Below are positions 20,301 through 32,300 of a stretch of DNA of 64,000 bases, piece after piece (positions within the stretch are counted from its first letter, which is position 1; the number at the start of each line of letters is the position of its first letter). The notes under the pieces were generated by a model. That model saw nothing but the letters and a program-made list of their open reading frames with translations, was not told the origin of the DNA and ran no database searches. The position numbers and the translations under genes are program-made. The stretch lies in NCBI GenBank assembly GCA_017506865.1, contig JAFCMP010000553.1, positions 524,654 through 588,653 on the forward strand, in the 5' to 3' direction. Source of the stretch: Tribonema minus. Taxonomy: Eukaryota > Sar > Xanthophyceae > Tribonematales > Tribonemataceae.

Positions 20301-23300
20301 ATCTATCAGCAAGCGCCATTCACACCAAACGCGCCCATCTCATTATGCCTTTCACTCATTTCACACTGCGTTTCGACCAGTTGGACCCGGTACTGATGGT
20401 GCCGGATCGGCCCGCGCCGGGTGCCGCGGCATCAGTGCTCAGCACAGATGGCTTTTGAGGCAATTCATCGGATGAATTCACATCAGACGCGATCACTGTT
20501 CATGCTGTTCTTCGACCATTTGGACCCTGCACTGATGGTGCCGGAAGCCCCCCGGTGATCCTTGTGAAACCATACTGTGCCAGGCCGCATTCATCATCGA
20601 ACGACACATTCACACTAGACTTGCCCATGTATCTCACTCTGCCTTTCACTCATATCACACTGCGTTTCAACCAGTTGGACCCCGTGCTGATGGTGCCGGA
20701 GCGACCCGTGCCAAGTGCCGCTGCATCAGCGCTCAGCAACGACAGCAGCGAGCAGCGCGCGGAGTACCACCTGCACGCGGTGCTGCACCACAAGGGCACG
20801 GGCGCAACGAGCGGGCACTACGTCGCGGAGGTTTTGGACCCTGTCACTGGGCGTTGGTGAGCACTACCATCAGTTACTGGTGATCACCAATGTTTTGTAT
20901 GCATTCGTATCATGTACTGCCCTGCACTGTAACAGAAGCACGTATTCCACCAAGGGCGTGTGAGCTCTACGTCGGCTGAGGGTTTGGACCCTGTCACGGG
21001 GCGGTGGTGAGCACTGCCACCACCGGCTACTGTGTAATTATGTTGTTTTGTAGTCATGCTTCAAGCTGAAGTGTGCGCCCGTTATGTACTTGGCCGTGGT
21101 CCTGGACCCTGTCACAGGGCGCTGCTGAGCACTGCGGTCATAAGTACGATGGCAACAAATCAAAAGATCGTAGAGCTCTAGGTTACAAGGTGTGGTTAGC
21201 CGCAGATGCCTTCCACCAATAACCGTGGTCGCCGCTGCTATGATACCATGTGCGCGCTGCCGTCAACAGGGTGATTGCAGTACACGCTTTGTGATGAGTG
21301 GCGTGTTGTAGTCATGCGGGCATCATTTCATAAAACCCCATTGCATTCTCACCATCTATTAGGCCGAGGACCAGGACCCTGTCACAGGGCGCTGCTGAGC
21401 ACTGCAATCGCATTTATTCTGTCCACTGGGCGCTGCCATCAACAGTGTGGCTGCACATGCTCTATGATGAGTGGCGTGTTGTAGTCATGCGGGCAATATC
21501 TCATGAAGCCTTGGCTCCAGACTGGTTGTGCATCATGCATGGTTACCACAGCATGCATTTCCTTCCTGTTCATAACAATTGTCGTTTTGCTGTAGGCCAA
21601 AGTTACGTGCAATGGACTGACCTAAAGGGCTCATAGTTTATTCACTTGTGCTTCATGTGGGACTTGTCGTTATTTCAAGCTTTTTACTACTCTGTGTGTT
21701 TGGAAACGGTGCCCCCTTGATGGTTTCAGCTAACATTGTGTGCTACACGCTTTGCGCATTACTACAGTGCTGAGGTGAGATGCAGTGCACATCTCTACTT
21801 TCGTCCCCTGGGCAGGTGGTCCGTGCTATTGAAGTTTTCACTTGAGGTTATGTCGTTCATGTTCTGCGCATACCTGCGACGCTGAGGTCAGATAAGCTTA
21901 CACCAACAGCTCTTTCCTGTGCCTGATCGTCAATGCAGGTTCATGTTTGACGACGAATCGGTCGCGTGCATCAAAGGTCGCAGCAGCAGCGGCAGCAGCA
22001 GCGATGGTGGTGCATCAGCTGCCAGCGACGGAGGCGGCGGCAATGGCGCAACAGAGGACATGGCGGTGAGTCCCATGGCTAACCGTAAGGTTAGGGTTCG
22101 GGTTAGGGTCAGGATGAGATGAGGGTTAGGGTTACAGTTAGGGTTAGGGATGGGGTCATGGTCAGGGTTAGGGTAAGGGTCAGTTTAGGGTTAGAGTTAG
22201 GACCGTGACGACAGCACTCTCCAATTACAGCACCGCATGTCAGTGACGCTGAGGCGTAAGGGTCAGGAACAACTTGAACTTCAACTTTGCTCTCACACAC
22301 ATTGCTGGTCAATGAAGCAATTTTGGCTGCGCGCAACCAATGAACCAGCACTGAATGCCGTCGACCATGAGTATCGACGGCAGCCGTGGCTCAAACTGTC
22401 ACTGCCAGGCACACAAACACAGGAATGCTTCAGCATCGATGCCACCGCTTGTTTGTGGCCCTACATGGTCTTCACAGTACTAGACTGTTGATGAGCACAG
22501 CTGGCTACTGTGGCCGCGTTTCTGCTATGCACTGTCTCCATGCATTGCACAATAGAGGTTGTACCTGTCAACTACAGGCATCGACCCACTGCAAATTTGC
22601 ATTGACGATGACTTGGGCACTTCATTCGAGATTGAGGAGTAGTATCAGCATTGGCAAAGACATAACATGGCCAGCATCATGTTCTGCCATCCTGCATCGA
22701 ATGAAAATGAGATACTCCACGTGTGATGACAGTTTCGCCATTTGCGTTTGGATGACGATCATCGCAGGTGGATCTCAGCAACGACGTCGAATATGTGCCT
22801 CCAAAAGACAAGCCAAAAGGCGGCAGAAAGCCTGCGGCAAAACCGCGCGGCGGAAAGGCGAAGGCACCCGCTGGAGGCAGCAAGGGCACCAGCGGTGCAT
22901 CAGAAAATGCAACTTCAAATGCAACGTCAGAGGCGATGGCGGCAGCGGAGGGGGAAGAGGGGGATAAGGTGGTCAGGGGGGCGGTGCAGAAGCGCTTGGG
23001 GGAGGAGGATGCGTACATGCTGGTGTACTGCCGCAAGGGGTACCTCGACGAGGAGGGGACGGAGGTGCGAAATGAAGTAGTAGTGTCACCTCTTGAATTT
23101 ATACGCAGTAAGAAATGACGCGTGCATGCTGGTGTACTGCCGCAAGGGGTACCGCGAAGAGTAGGGGACGGAGGTGCGTCCTCACTTGAAGTAGTAGTGT
23201 CACCTCTTGAAGATCTGCGCAGTAGGTGTGCCCTCACAAAAATGACACCGTACATGCTGTTGCTGCCGCAAGGGGTGCCTCAATGAGGAGGGGAAGTGGG

Positions 23301-26300
23301 TGCTCATGAAGTATCAGTGTCACCTTCTGAAGTTCTGTGCGGTTGGCGTGGCTGGAAGAACAGGTTGTGCAGATGCTCATGTGCTGGACAACAGGCACCT
23401 GGATCGTTCAGAGGACCGGCTGCGCGGTCAGTTAAAATTTGGTGAAGTGTATGTTGAAGTCATCAATGGAGTTGAGCACGTGGCATCATCGTCATCATGG
23501 CCAGCACACTTGTGCAGTTCCCCTCCCTGGTAAACGTTGTCTTCCAAGTATTCTGTAGAGAGTTTTAGGCACGCAGAGATTCAGGCACCATCTATACGAT
23601 TGAGTTTCCGGCGCGGTTGCCGTCCTGATAGGGTTAGACTGCGCTGCCACCTCACCTCCCCATCGCACCTTGATCATTCATATCGAGTGAATAGTTTCAA
23701 ATCAGGCTTTGGCATTGTCGTTTCTGATAGCACTGCGCCTCCCGCCCTCTCATCGCCCCATCCACCAAGTATATACATATCACTCAGGTGCACTCCGTGC
23801 AGTGTGATTCCTGGTGTACTCATGTGCCCCCCCCCCACCCCACACACCCCATCGTCACCTGTTACAGACCCCCCTGCCAGACGCCATCAAGGAGCACGTC
23901 ACGGCCTCCTCCATAGCCTCGGCCGCGGCCGCAGAGACTTACGCACAGCAACGCTCAGCGCTGGAAACGCGCATGCAAGAGCGCCGCAACACCTACCAGG
24001 CCCACTTCGGCCACATACCCGCCGCCGCCGCCACACCCGCTGCCGCTGCTGCTGCCGCCGCCCCTGCCGCCGCGGCGCCCCTTGCCAAGCGAACGCTCGC
24101 GGAGTTTGCGCAGCAGGAGCCATACGCACCAGCAGCGCCGCCGCTGCCGCTGCTGCCGGCGGCAGATGCGCTGCGCGCCGCACCGTCGGATGCTGAAGTT
24201 TGCGGCGGCGCTTTCGCACTGGTGGATGCGCACTGGCTGCGGCAGTGGGTGGTGGGGCACGCGCTGCCGACGCCGGTGGAGGTGGCGGTGGCGGCGGCGG
24301 CGCGGCGGCGGCGCGCGCAGCTGCGGCGGAGCGGCGGCATTGGCGGCGCGGCGGCAGTGGCCGTGCGTGCTGATTCTGTGCTTGCCCCTGCTTTTGTGCG
24401 CTAGTGACGGGACTTTGTTTGATCATGACATTGGCAAGATGGACACAGTGTAGTTCGTTTGGCTGTTGAAAGAAGTGGTGGCGGTGGCGATCTTGGCTGT
24501 GCGCAGCAGCAGGGGGGGCGCCGTGATAGCAGAGCATACATACGTACATACTGGCGCAGCCACGCATCCCTGCTTGCATGCGTGATGAACTGAGCTGAGG
24601 TTGCATTCACGGAGCAGCAAATGCAGAGGGTATTTTGCGGCCTCCTTGGATGCGGGGTAGGGTTAGAACAGGGCTAGGGCTACTGCTGCAGTACCACAGT
24701 GCTCAGCACTGACCGCACTTGGCAGATATGATTGGAGTTGGGGCTAGGGCGGCAGCAGCACTGCTCAACACATATCTCCCCTGGCAACCAGCAAAAGCAG
24801 TAGAAGTACTTTCAAGTATGCATCAGAGCATTGTGAAGGCTGGGTGGCATGCTGAGTTCTGCTGCAGAAAGCTGTGTTCGCTTTCGCAGTGTGTGCGCAG
24901 GGGAGGGGGGCGGGGGGGGCAGGTGGCATGCTGGAACATTTTTTCGATGCCATGTGACGTGAAGTGTTGAAGTTCCAACGAGTTCATGTGTGCGCTGCGG
25001 CGCATCAAGCGGCAGCTCAAACGCCATACACGACAGCACAACGCTGTGCTCATCAGCGATGCCAGGTGGTTCTGCCTAAGAAAAGGGGAGGGCACAAAAT
25101 ACCTGACCATATGTCGAGTCTCTCACTGACGGCCACGGTCCTCTGTTCGCACACCAGCACAACGCTTAGTAGACTATGCCAGTCAGCAATGTCACTCCGT
25201 TCTGCATCAAACAATGGTAGCAACAACATCATCTGTGCAACTGACCACATCTTGTTCCCAACGGCTATGTCGTTCTTCTGCGTGCACATCGTCTCTGGTA
25301 CCACTATCAGGCGGCGGATGCTGTTGAAGTCATCAGCGACGGCGAAACCCCCGTGCAGGACAAGCAGGGGGGCGACGCTAGTCCTGACCCTAGGGTTAGC
25401 CCTGTCGTCAACGTGGACTCCGATGATGACGAAAAGCCGGAAGCGGGCAGCGACGAAGGGGATGACGGAGGCACTGCAGGTGACAATATTAATTGTGACG
25501 TCAGTGTGTATGTACGTCTTTATTTCTAGTAAAAGGTACATACCTACATAAGTGTTTGGGGCCCTGTTGTCACTGTGGATTCCGATGATGGCGAAAAGCC
25601 GGAGGCGGGCAGCGACGAAGGCGAGGACAGAGGCGCTGCAGGTGATGATATGAAGTATTTCGCAGTATGTGTACTTCTAGAAGTAATGTTGATAGAAGTG
25701 TGTGAAGCTCTGTTCGGTTTTCTGCGATTGCTGTTTCGAGATGCACGAAGTTTGTTGCGACGCCTGAGTATATTCACCTTGGCGACTTACCATTCCACCG
25801 CATGCGCGGCATCATGTTAGCGCCGTCGCAGCGCTGCCAGTGCTCTATGCTCTGTCAATCTGCGAGTGAGCGCTGCTGCAATGTCGTGTGGCATCACCCC
25901 CCCCCCCAACGTGACTCGTGCCCCCGTGCTGTTGTGATGCTTGAGAATGCCTTAGAGCCCTACTGTGCCACCGCATGCACGGCATCATATCAGCGCTATC
26001 GCTGCTGCACGATGCACAGTGATCGCTGGCTCCGAGCGGATGATCACTGCTTGCGTTGCTGGCCAAAGGATTCTTCAATTTGTCCACTGGTGGCGCAGTC
26101 AAACCACAAGCAAGCATCTGCTATAGCATCGCTCAACCCCCCCCCCCCCCCCTGACTCGTGCTTCCATGCCGCAGACGCCTCTCCCGACGCATCCGATTG
26201 GACGCAGCGCACCAATCCCACGGCACCAGCAGCAAACGGGAGCACTGCAGCGGGAAGTAAGGGGCTGTTCTGCGACCCCCTGCCGAATGCCAGGCACCGC

Positions 26301-29300
26301 TGCCCGCACGGCCGCGTGCGCCCTGCCGCAATCCGTGACTTGAAGTTGGTGACGCAAGAGTTGTACTTTGCGCTCGAGAATGTGAGTGCCAGGCTAAGCT
26401 CTATGGTTGGGGTTAAGGTTGGCAGTAGGGTTAGGATCAGGTGTGCACTCCGCGGCCATCCGCAACTTGAAGTTGGTGATGCAGGAGCTGTACTTTGCGC
26501 TCGAAAATGTAAGTGCCGGGGTGAGTTTAGGGTTAGGGTTAGGGTTAGGGTAAGGCGCACACCCCGCGGCCGAGTGCCAGGGTAAGGCGAGGGTCAGGGT
26601 AAGGGTTGGGGTCAGGGTAAAGCGTACTTAGGGTTAGGGTTAGGGTTAAAATACGGCCATCCGCAACTTGAGTTGGTGAGGCAGCAGCTGCACTTCGCAC
26701 TCGAGAACGTGAGTGAGAGGCTGCAGTTGAACGACTGCATTCAGTGCGTGCATTGCTGCGCTGCAGCACTGCAATGTCAATCTGACCCTTCACCTAAGAC
26801 TGCTTTGTTCAAAGTTGCAGTGATGGTCTTGGCACTGCCCCGCACATGCCTGTTGAGCCTCAACTTGTTGAAGTTGGTGACGCACCAGCATCGCGTTTGC
26901 GTGTATCCACGCGCCCCAGCGGTTCAGGGTCTTTGAGCGTAACTATCAACCAGCGTGTATGACACATTTGTCAAAACTTTTAAAATTTATGTGTAAACTT
27001 GAAGTTATTGAATTGCGCTCGACGCCATGCGGTTGACTGCTGGTGCCGCCATGGGTCACCGAGCGAAGTTCTCATTGGCGAGAGATCTGAGACGCTGTGT
27101 GTGAGCATCATCAACTTCGGTTTTTTCCGTTGAGCAAGAAGGCAATGAGGCTAAGGAGAGCCATGAACGTGGTATCATAGGCTGTAATCAATTTGCACAT
27201 GACTGCTTGACCATACTCCCAGCTTTTGCACTCAGAATCTTTTTCTTCATAACCTTACGGGGACATAGGGCGGCGCATGTGCGGCCGAAGTGACTTCATT
27301 CAGTGTTGCACGTGTACTCTAGCACCTGTTAGCGCTGAACTCCTTGCCTTGTGAAAAAAGCAAGAATTGGTCAGTGTGCTTCACATATATTGAAGTACAC
27401 GATCCACAACCCTTGCTTTGATAGGATTGTGGCATCACTCCGGCTTTTTCCAACCCTAACCCTAACCCTTTTCTGCGATCTGTTTTGCTGAGCAGGGCTG
27501 CGGAGAGGACGGCCTAGCCATCACCGGACAAAACTACCGGTGCGAAGACTGCATCGTCGACCACTTGAAAAGCGAGGGCTCCGCCAAGGAGGTCAGTGCA
27601 CTCCCACGCTTTCTGTGACGGCACATTTCTCAATCTGTGTGTGCGCAAAGTGCTTTGAATTTTCAGCAAGTACAGCTTGAGAGTCTTCAACATGTTTAGG
27701 GTTAGGGTTAGGGTTAGGGTTAGGGTCAGGGTTAGTAACCACACGCAACAGCGCACGGTGAAGGAGCGAGGGCTCCGTAAAGGAGGTCAGTGCACCCCAA
27801 AGTCACAATGATCAAAACCATACATGGACGGCATATGCTTTGTGCCATGTCAGGCGCAACCCAGCACACACGCTGCCTTCAACCAGGGATGTAACAGAAG
27901 CAGCTGCGGAGCACATACGGCGGTAGCGCTTTCAACAAATGTCCTGCACACAAGGCGTACTGAGCAATGAATCACTTTGAAACACTGTGTGATTAGCCGA
28001 AATGAGAGTGTAAAGTGGCAGTGAAACAAGCGCCGGCAAGGCACGTGCCAAATCAGACTTGCAGGGCTGCACCAATTGGATTAAATTGGTAGGCACTCCA
28101 ACCAATTGTTCCGCGCGCGCGCAACGCGAGAGGCAGCCATCACTCGAGCGTCCATTGTCACCGTGCACTTGTTCTGCTCAATGACGGAGCGATGCGCTAA
28201 AACAATAAACTCCGAGAACATCATCTTATGTGTATGAATGAATTGTCTTCGGTTTCTTGGATTAAATAATTTGAGGCATGCTGGGCGGTGCCTTTGTTGC
28301 GAGGCGCGGCCGACCCCACCTACGACTGTAGAAGTTCATTCCCACTGTTGAAGCTCAGTCCCACACCCCCTGAGTGCTGCCACAAACTGCTGAACGCTGC
28401 CTTCACAAACTGCTGAGCTGCTGCCACTCTAGACGGCTGAGCGCTGCCATTGCAGAACTGCTGAGCGCTGCCTGCTGAGCGCTGCCGTTTCCGAACTGCT
28501 GAGCGCTGACTTAAAAAAGCTATGCGCCGTCTGTACAGAACTGCTGAGCTGTTGTGACAGAACATCTGTGCGCCGCCCGCAAGCAACTGCTGCGTGCTGC
28601 AAGAAACACAACTCTTACTCATCCTCATGCAAATTCCCCCACTGCCCCTGACTCTTCCTCATGCACATTCCCCCGTCCCCCCCCCCTCCCCCTATACCTG
28701 TGCCTGACAGAAGCAAGAGCAAGTGGACCGTGTGCAGCTGGCACTGTGCCTGCCTGACTACCAGGGCGCGGATTTGAGTAATGCCTTCGCACTGAGTCGT
28801 CAGTGGGAGAGGGACTTCAAGGCGCGCTACACCAAGGCAAGTCACTCTTTAAAACTTCTAGTTGCAAACCTCAGCACAATTTCGTTGCGTGACTTGAGCG
28901 ATGCCTTTGCGCTCAGTCGCGCTACACCAAGGCAAGTCATTCTTTGAAACTCCTCCGAGCTGAGAACCTCAGCACAGTTTTTCTGAGTGATGATCGACTT
29001 CTAGGGCCCCTCCCCCCCCCTCCCCGCCCTCCCGTGCTCGTCTGTGCATGCTGATGTGTTGGCATAACTGTCGTAACTGTCGCTTTGACACCCGCACTCA
29101 TCCCCTCTGCATCAAAGCAAGCTGTCTTTGAACCTTCAATGCACGTGTCGATAACTCCCCCCCCCTCCCCCCCCCCCCCCCCCCCGCCCCTCATTCGTCT
29201 TCGTCTCTGCTGCTGCGTGAAGTTGCGTTCATGTCACAGCGGCACCCGTACTGATCCCGCCTGTGTATAGGCATCAAAGTTTTCACAAGCACTCAGCCTA

Positions 29301-32300
29301 TATTTTCATATCACCCTTTTGCTCTCAGAACGCCCCCCCCCCCCCCCCCCCCCCCCCATACATATATATGATGTGCATGTGCATACATTCGGTGCGTGAC
29401 CTGCGACGCCACTCAGACTGCGTGGTTTGCCAACCAAAATAGTGTTTGAGCACATGACTTTCTATATGATCCTGCACATGACGTACTGCGACATATCTCT
29501 AAGAGTTTAAAGTCACATCTTTCAAAAGCCGCTGTAGCCCACTCTATCACTCTTTCACTGCCCTCTACACCATCCAAGCCTCCAAAGCGGCGGGCTTGCC
29601 AGCAGCAGCTGCGGCAGTGCTCCACCATTGGCGGCCGAGCTTGGCGCCATTACGCTTATTTGAGGCAACCGCCCTGTCCTCATCCATATTGTCAACATTG
29701 TCAGCAGTGCCATGAATGAATCTCCTCCCTCCATCCCTTCACCGCCGCGCCCTCTCTGCCGAGTCTAACCCTAACCCTAACCCTAACCCTAAAAACTCGT
29801 CACCGCATGCTCGTGTCTGGTCATCAACAGTGGCAGCATTGCCAAAAAGCAATCTTCTCCCTCTATCCCCAACCCTGTCCCAAACCGTATGGTGCGCCAT
29901 CGCGGGTAATTTGCTCTCTCCATGTTCTCGTTGTTATTAATGTCAGCAGTGCCATGAATGAATCTCCTCCTGAATCCCTTCACCGTGCTGTAAACCATTC
30001 CTCTCTCTCAACCCTAACCCTAACCCTACGAAGCGCCTTCCCACTGCGCAGGCCCTTAAGGCCGGTCAGCCGTCACTGGACAGCTGGCTCGCCGGCAGCA
30101 GCAGCAGCAGCGGCGGCGGCAGCAGCGGCGGCGCAGCCGACAGCAGCAGTGCTGCGCCACTTGACCCAGCCATCAACACCGCCGCGCGCTGCGAACACGG
30201 CAGTCTGGCGCCGCGATCGCGCAAGCTGTGGCGCGCTATTAGCGCGGAGGGGTGGGCGATACTCAGGGACGTGTTCCCGGGAGCACTGGAGCTGCCGCTG
30301 CGGGACGGCGTGTGTCAGCAGTGCTCCGAAAAGGTAAGTTTTCTAGGGTTAGGGTTAGGGCTTGGGGTCAGGGTTACGGTTCGGGTTGTTACCGTGGTCG
30401 CGCAAGCTGTGGCGCGCTATCAGCGCAGAGGGGTGGGCGTTTCTTGAAGACGTGTTTCCGGGAGCACTGGAGCTGCCGCTGCGGGGCGGCGTATGTCAGC
30501 AGTGCTCCGAGAAGGTGCGGTTTCAGGGCTAGGGTAAGGGTCAAGAGTCAGGGTTAGGGTCAGGCGGGCGCTGAGCTGCGGAGCTGTCGGATAAAGGCGC
30601 GGTTTCTAGGGTTAGGATTAGGGTCTGAAGTGAGGGTTTGGGTTAGGGTTGCCGCTGCACTGCGGAGCTGCCGGAGAAGGTGCGGTTTCTAGATTAGGAT
30701 TAGGGTTTGGGTCAGGGATAGGGTTAGTATTGGTGCTGTGCTGGGGAGCTGCCGCTGCGGGACAGCATGCGTCAGCAGTGTGCTGAGAACGTAAGGTTTC
30801 TAGAGTTAGGGTTAGGGTCAGGATTGAGAATGGCGACTGGCTGTCGCAGGAGCATCACGCTCTGCAGCAGCTCTACTTGGCGTCGCGTGTCAATCAGGGT
30901 ATTGCCACCATTGTTGCCAACTTGTTAGTGTCCAAAGTAGGCTCTCCACATCTGAAGTTGGCCCGGAATCAGCGACTGAAGGAGCCGTTACAGGGCTCCT
31001 ACTTTCATCAATTCCCGCAGTTTCCAATCACAACTCGATCTACATCATGTGCAGATTATGTACGGATTTGCAGTTGGCGAGTGCATCTGACACTGGGAGC
31101 AATGCTGCAAAGCAGCTGCTCACAGTAAATCCAAGTCAAAATTGTAACCCTAGATGAGCACACTGCCATGGTGGCGCACGCAGGTGCAATCTCCTGCAGG
31201 TACTCCAAAAACAGATTTGAAACCATTGACAGTGCTGGCTTTGAAACAAGCTCATGTGTCGGCACAGACACCGATGCCATGACTAAGATGCAGCTCAAAA
31301 ATCTATGTTGCGAAACAAGCTGATTTATCCACACACATTGTCGTGCCGGCGTTTAGGAGCACACAACGGCGGAAGTGCGGACGGCGGTGAAGGGGCGCAA
31401 GGCGCAGGAGCACGACACTCATACTTGAGTTACCACAAGAACCATTTTTTTATTCACTTTTGACATTTTTCAATTGTGGTCGCTCTTTTATTTGCACATG
31501 GGTTCTGAATATTTCATGGTGCAATGGCTGCTTTCGCCTCTTTTTGTCGACGTTAAGGAGCACACAGCGGCGGAAGTACGGGCGGCGGTGAAGGGACGCA
31601 AGGAACAGGAGCTCGACACTCACTTCCTGAAGGACCTTCTTAAGCGCAAGCGCACGCACCCCAAGGAGTGGCTCGTGGATGAGAATGGGGCGCTCACCAC
31701 GGTGTACCTTGTGGCAGGGGGGTGGCTGCAGCGGTGGCGGCGGTGGCACCTTGACAAGCACGACACGTTTTCGGAGTGAGTGATATATATATACATTTAT
31801 ACCATATATATAGGGGTAGGGTTAGGGTTGACGGCACCTCGACAAGCACGAGATGCTCGCGGAGTGAGTGATGTAGGGTTCGGGTCTGGGTCAGGGTCAG
31901 AGCTGATGGCATTGTGTGTGGCGGTACTGTGACGGACAAAGTCTCTTTGGCTGTAGACACTTCAGCTCTTTTTCTGCTTGAAGTGCATTGCAACCACGCA
32001 ATAACTGTTTGGCGATGTCCGATGAGAGGTACTGCAGCATACAGTCAGGCGTATCAGCAGATGAGCCCAAAGATACCTATCATACTGCACATACTTCATA
32101 CAGTGCCTTGCCTTACCAAAGTGTGGGGGCGGTGGCTGCAGCAACGGTAGCGTTTAGACAAGCACGACGTGTTCTCAGACCGAGTGATATGATGTTCTCT
32201 GCGTATGCAGGCGCGCTCGTTAGTGTGTTGCATGATGTATTCAGGTCGTGCACTGTAGGCCATCTGGTTGGTTCACGGCTTACAGGGTACAAGCGGATAT

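Larger units (their letters stand above)
15499..23064 (+). other. USP48: USP48-like gene: catalytic UCH/USP domain, exons 3-8
   Basis: Exon 3 holds the Cys box GLRNLGATCYLNAQLQCW with the nucleophile Cys near residue 142. Exon 4 has LNTAEQQDPSEF, the QQD-x-x-EF motif, and CCKCG. Exon 5 has YMCGRC, which with the preceding pair can form the structural zinc site of USPs, and LLTVQLVRF. Exon 6 has HAVLHHKGTGATSGHYVAEV with the catalytic His near residue 423. Exon 7 starts by completing the Trp of W-F-M-F-D-D, which supplies the third catalytic residue. Exon 8 has a basic Lys/Pro/Gly linker and then DAYMLVYCRKG, the usual last strand. All key residues are present, so the enzyme should be active. 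Confidence 0.85.

Noticed and set aside
22080-22205. A chromosome end, from TTAGGG repeats
   Set aside because: The tracts are short, degenerate, in both orientations and inside introns of a continuous gene, so they are interstitial.
25556-25655. A second functional acidic exon in the USP48-like gene
   Set aside because: It is open and has a donor, but no acceptor in phase was found and it matches the pattern of exon-edge copies; alternative use cannot be excluded without RNA data.
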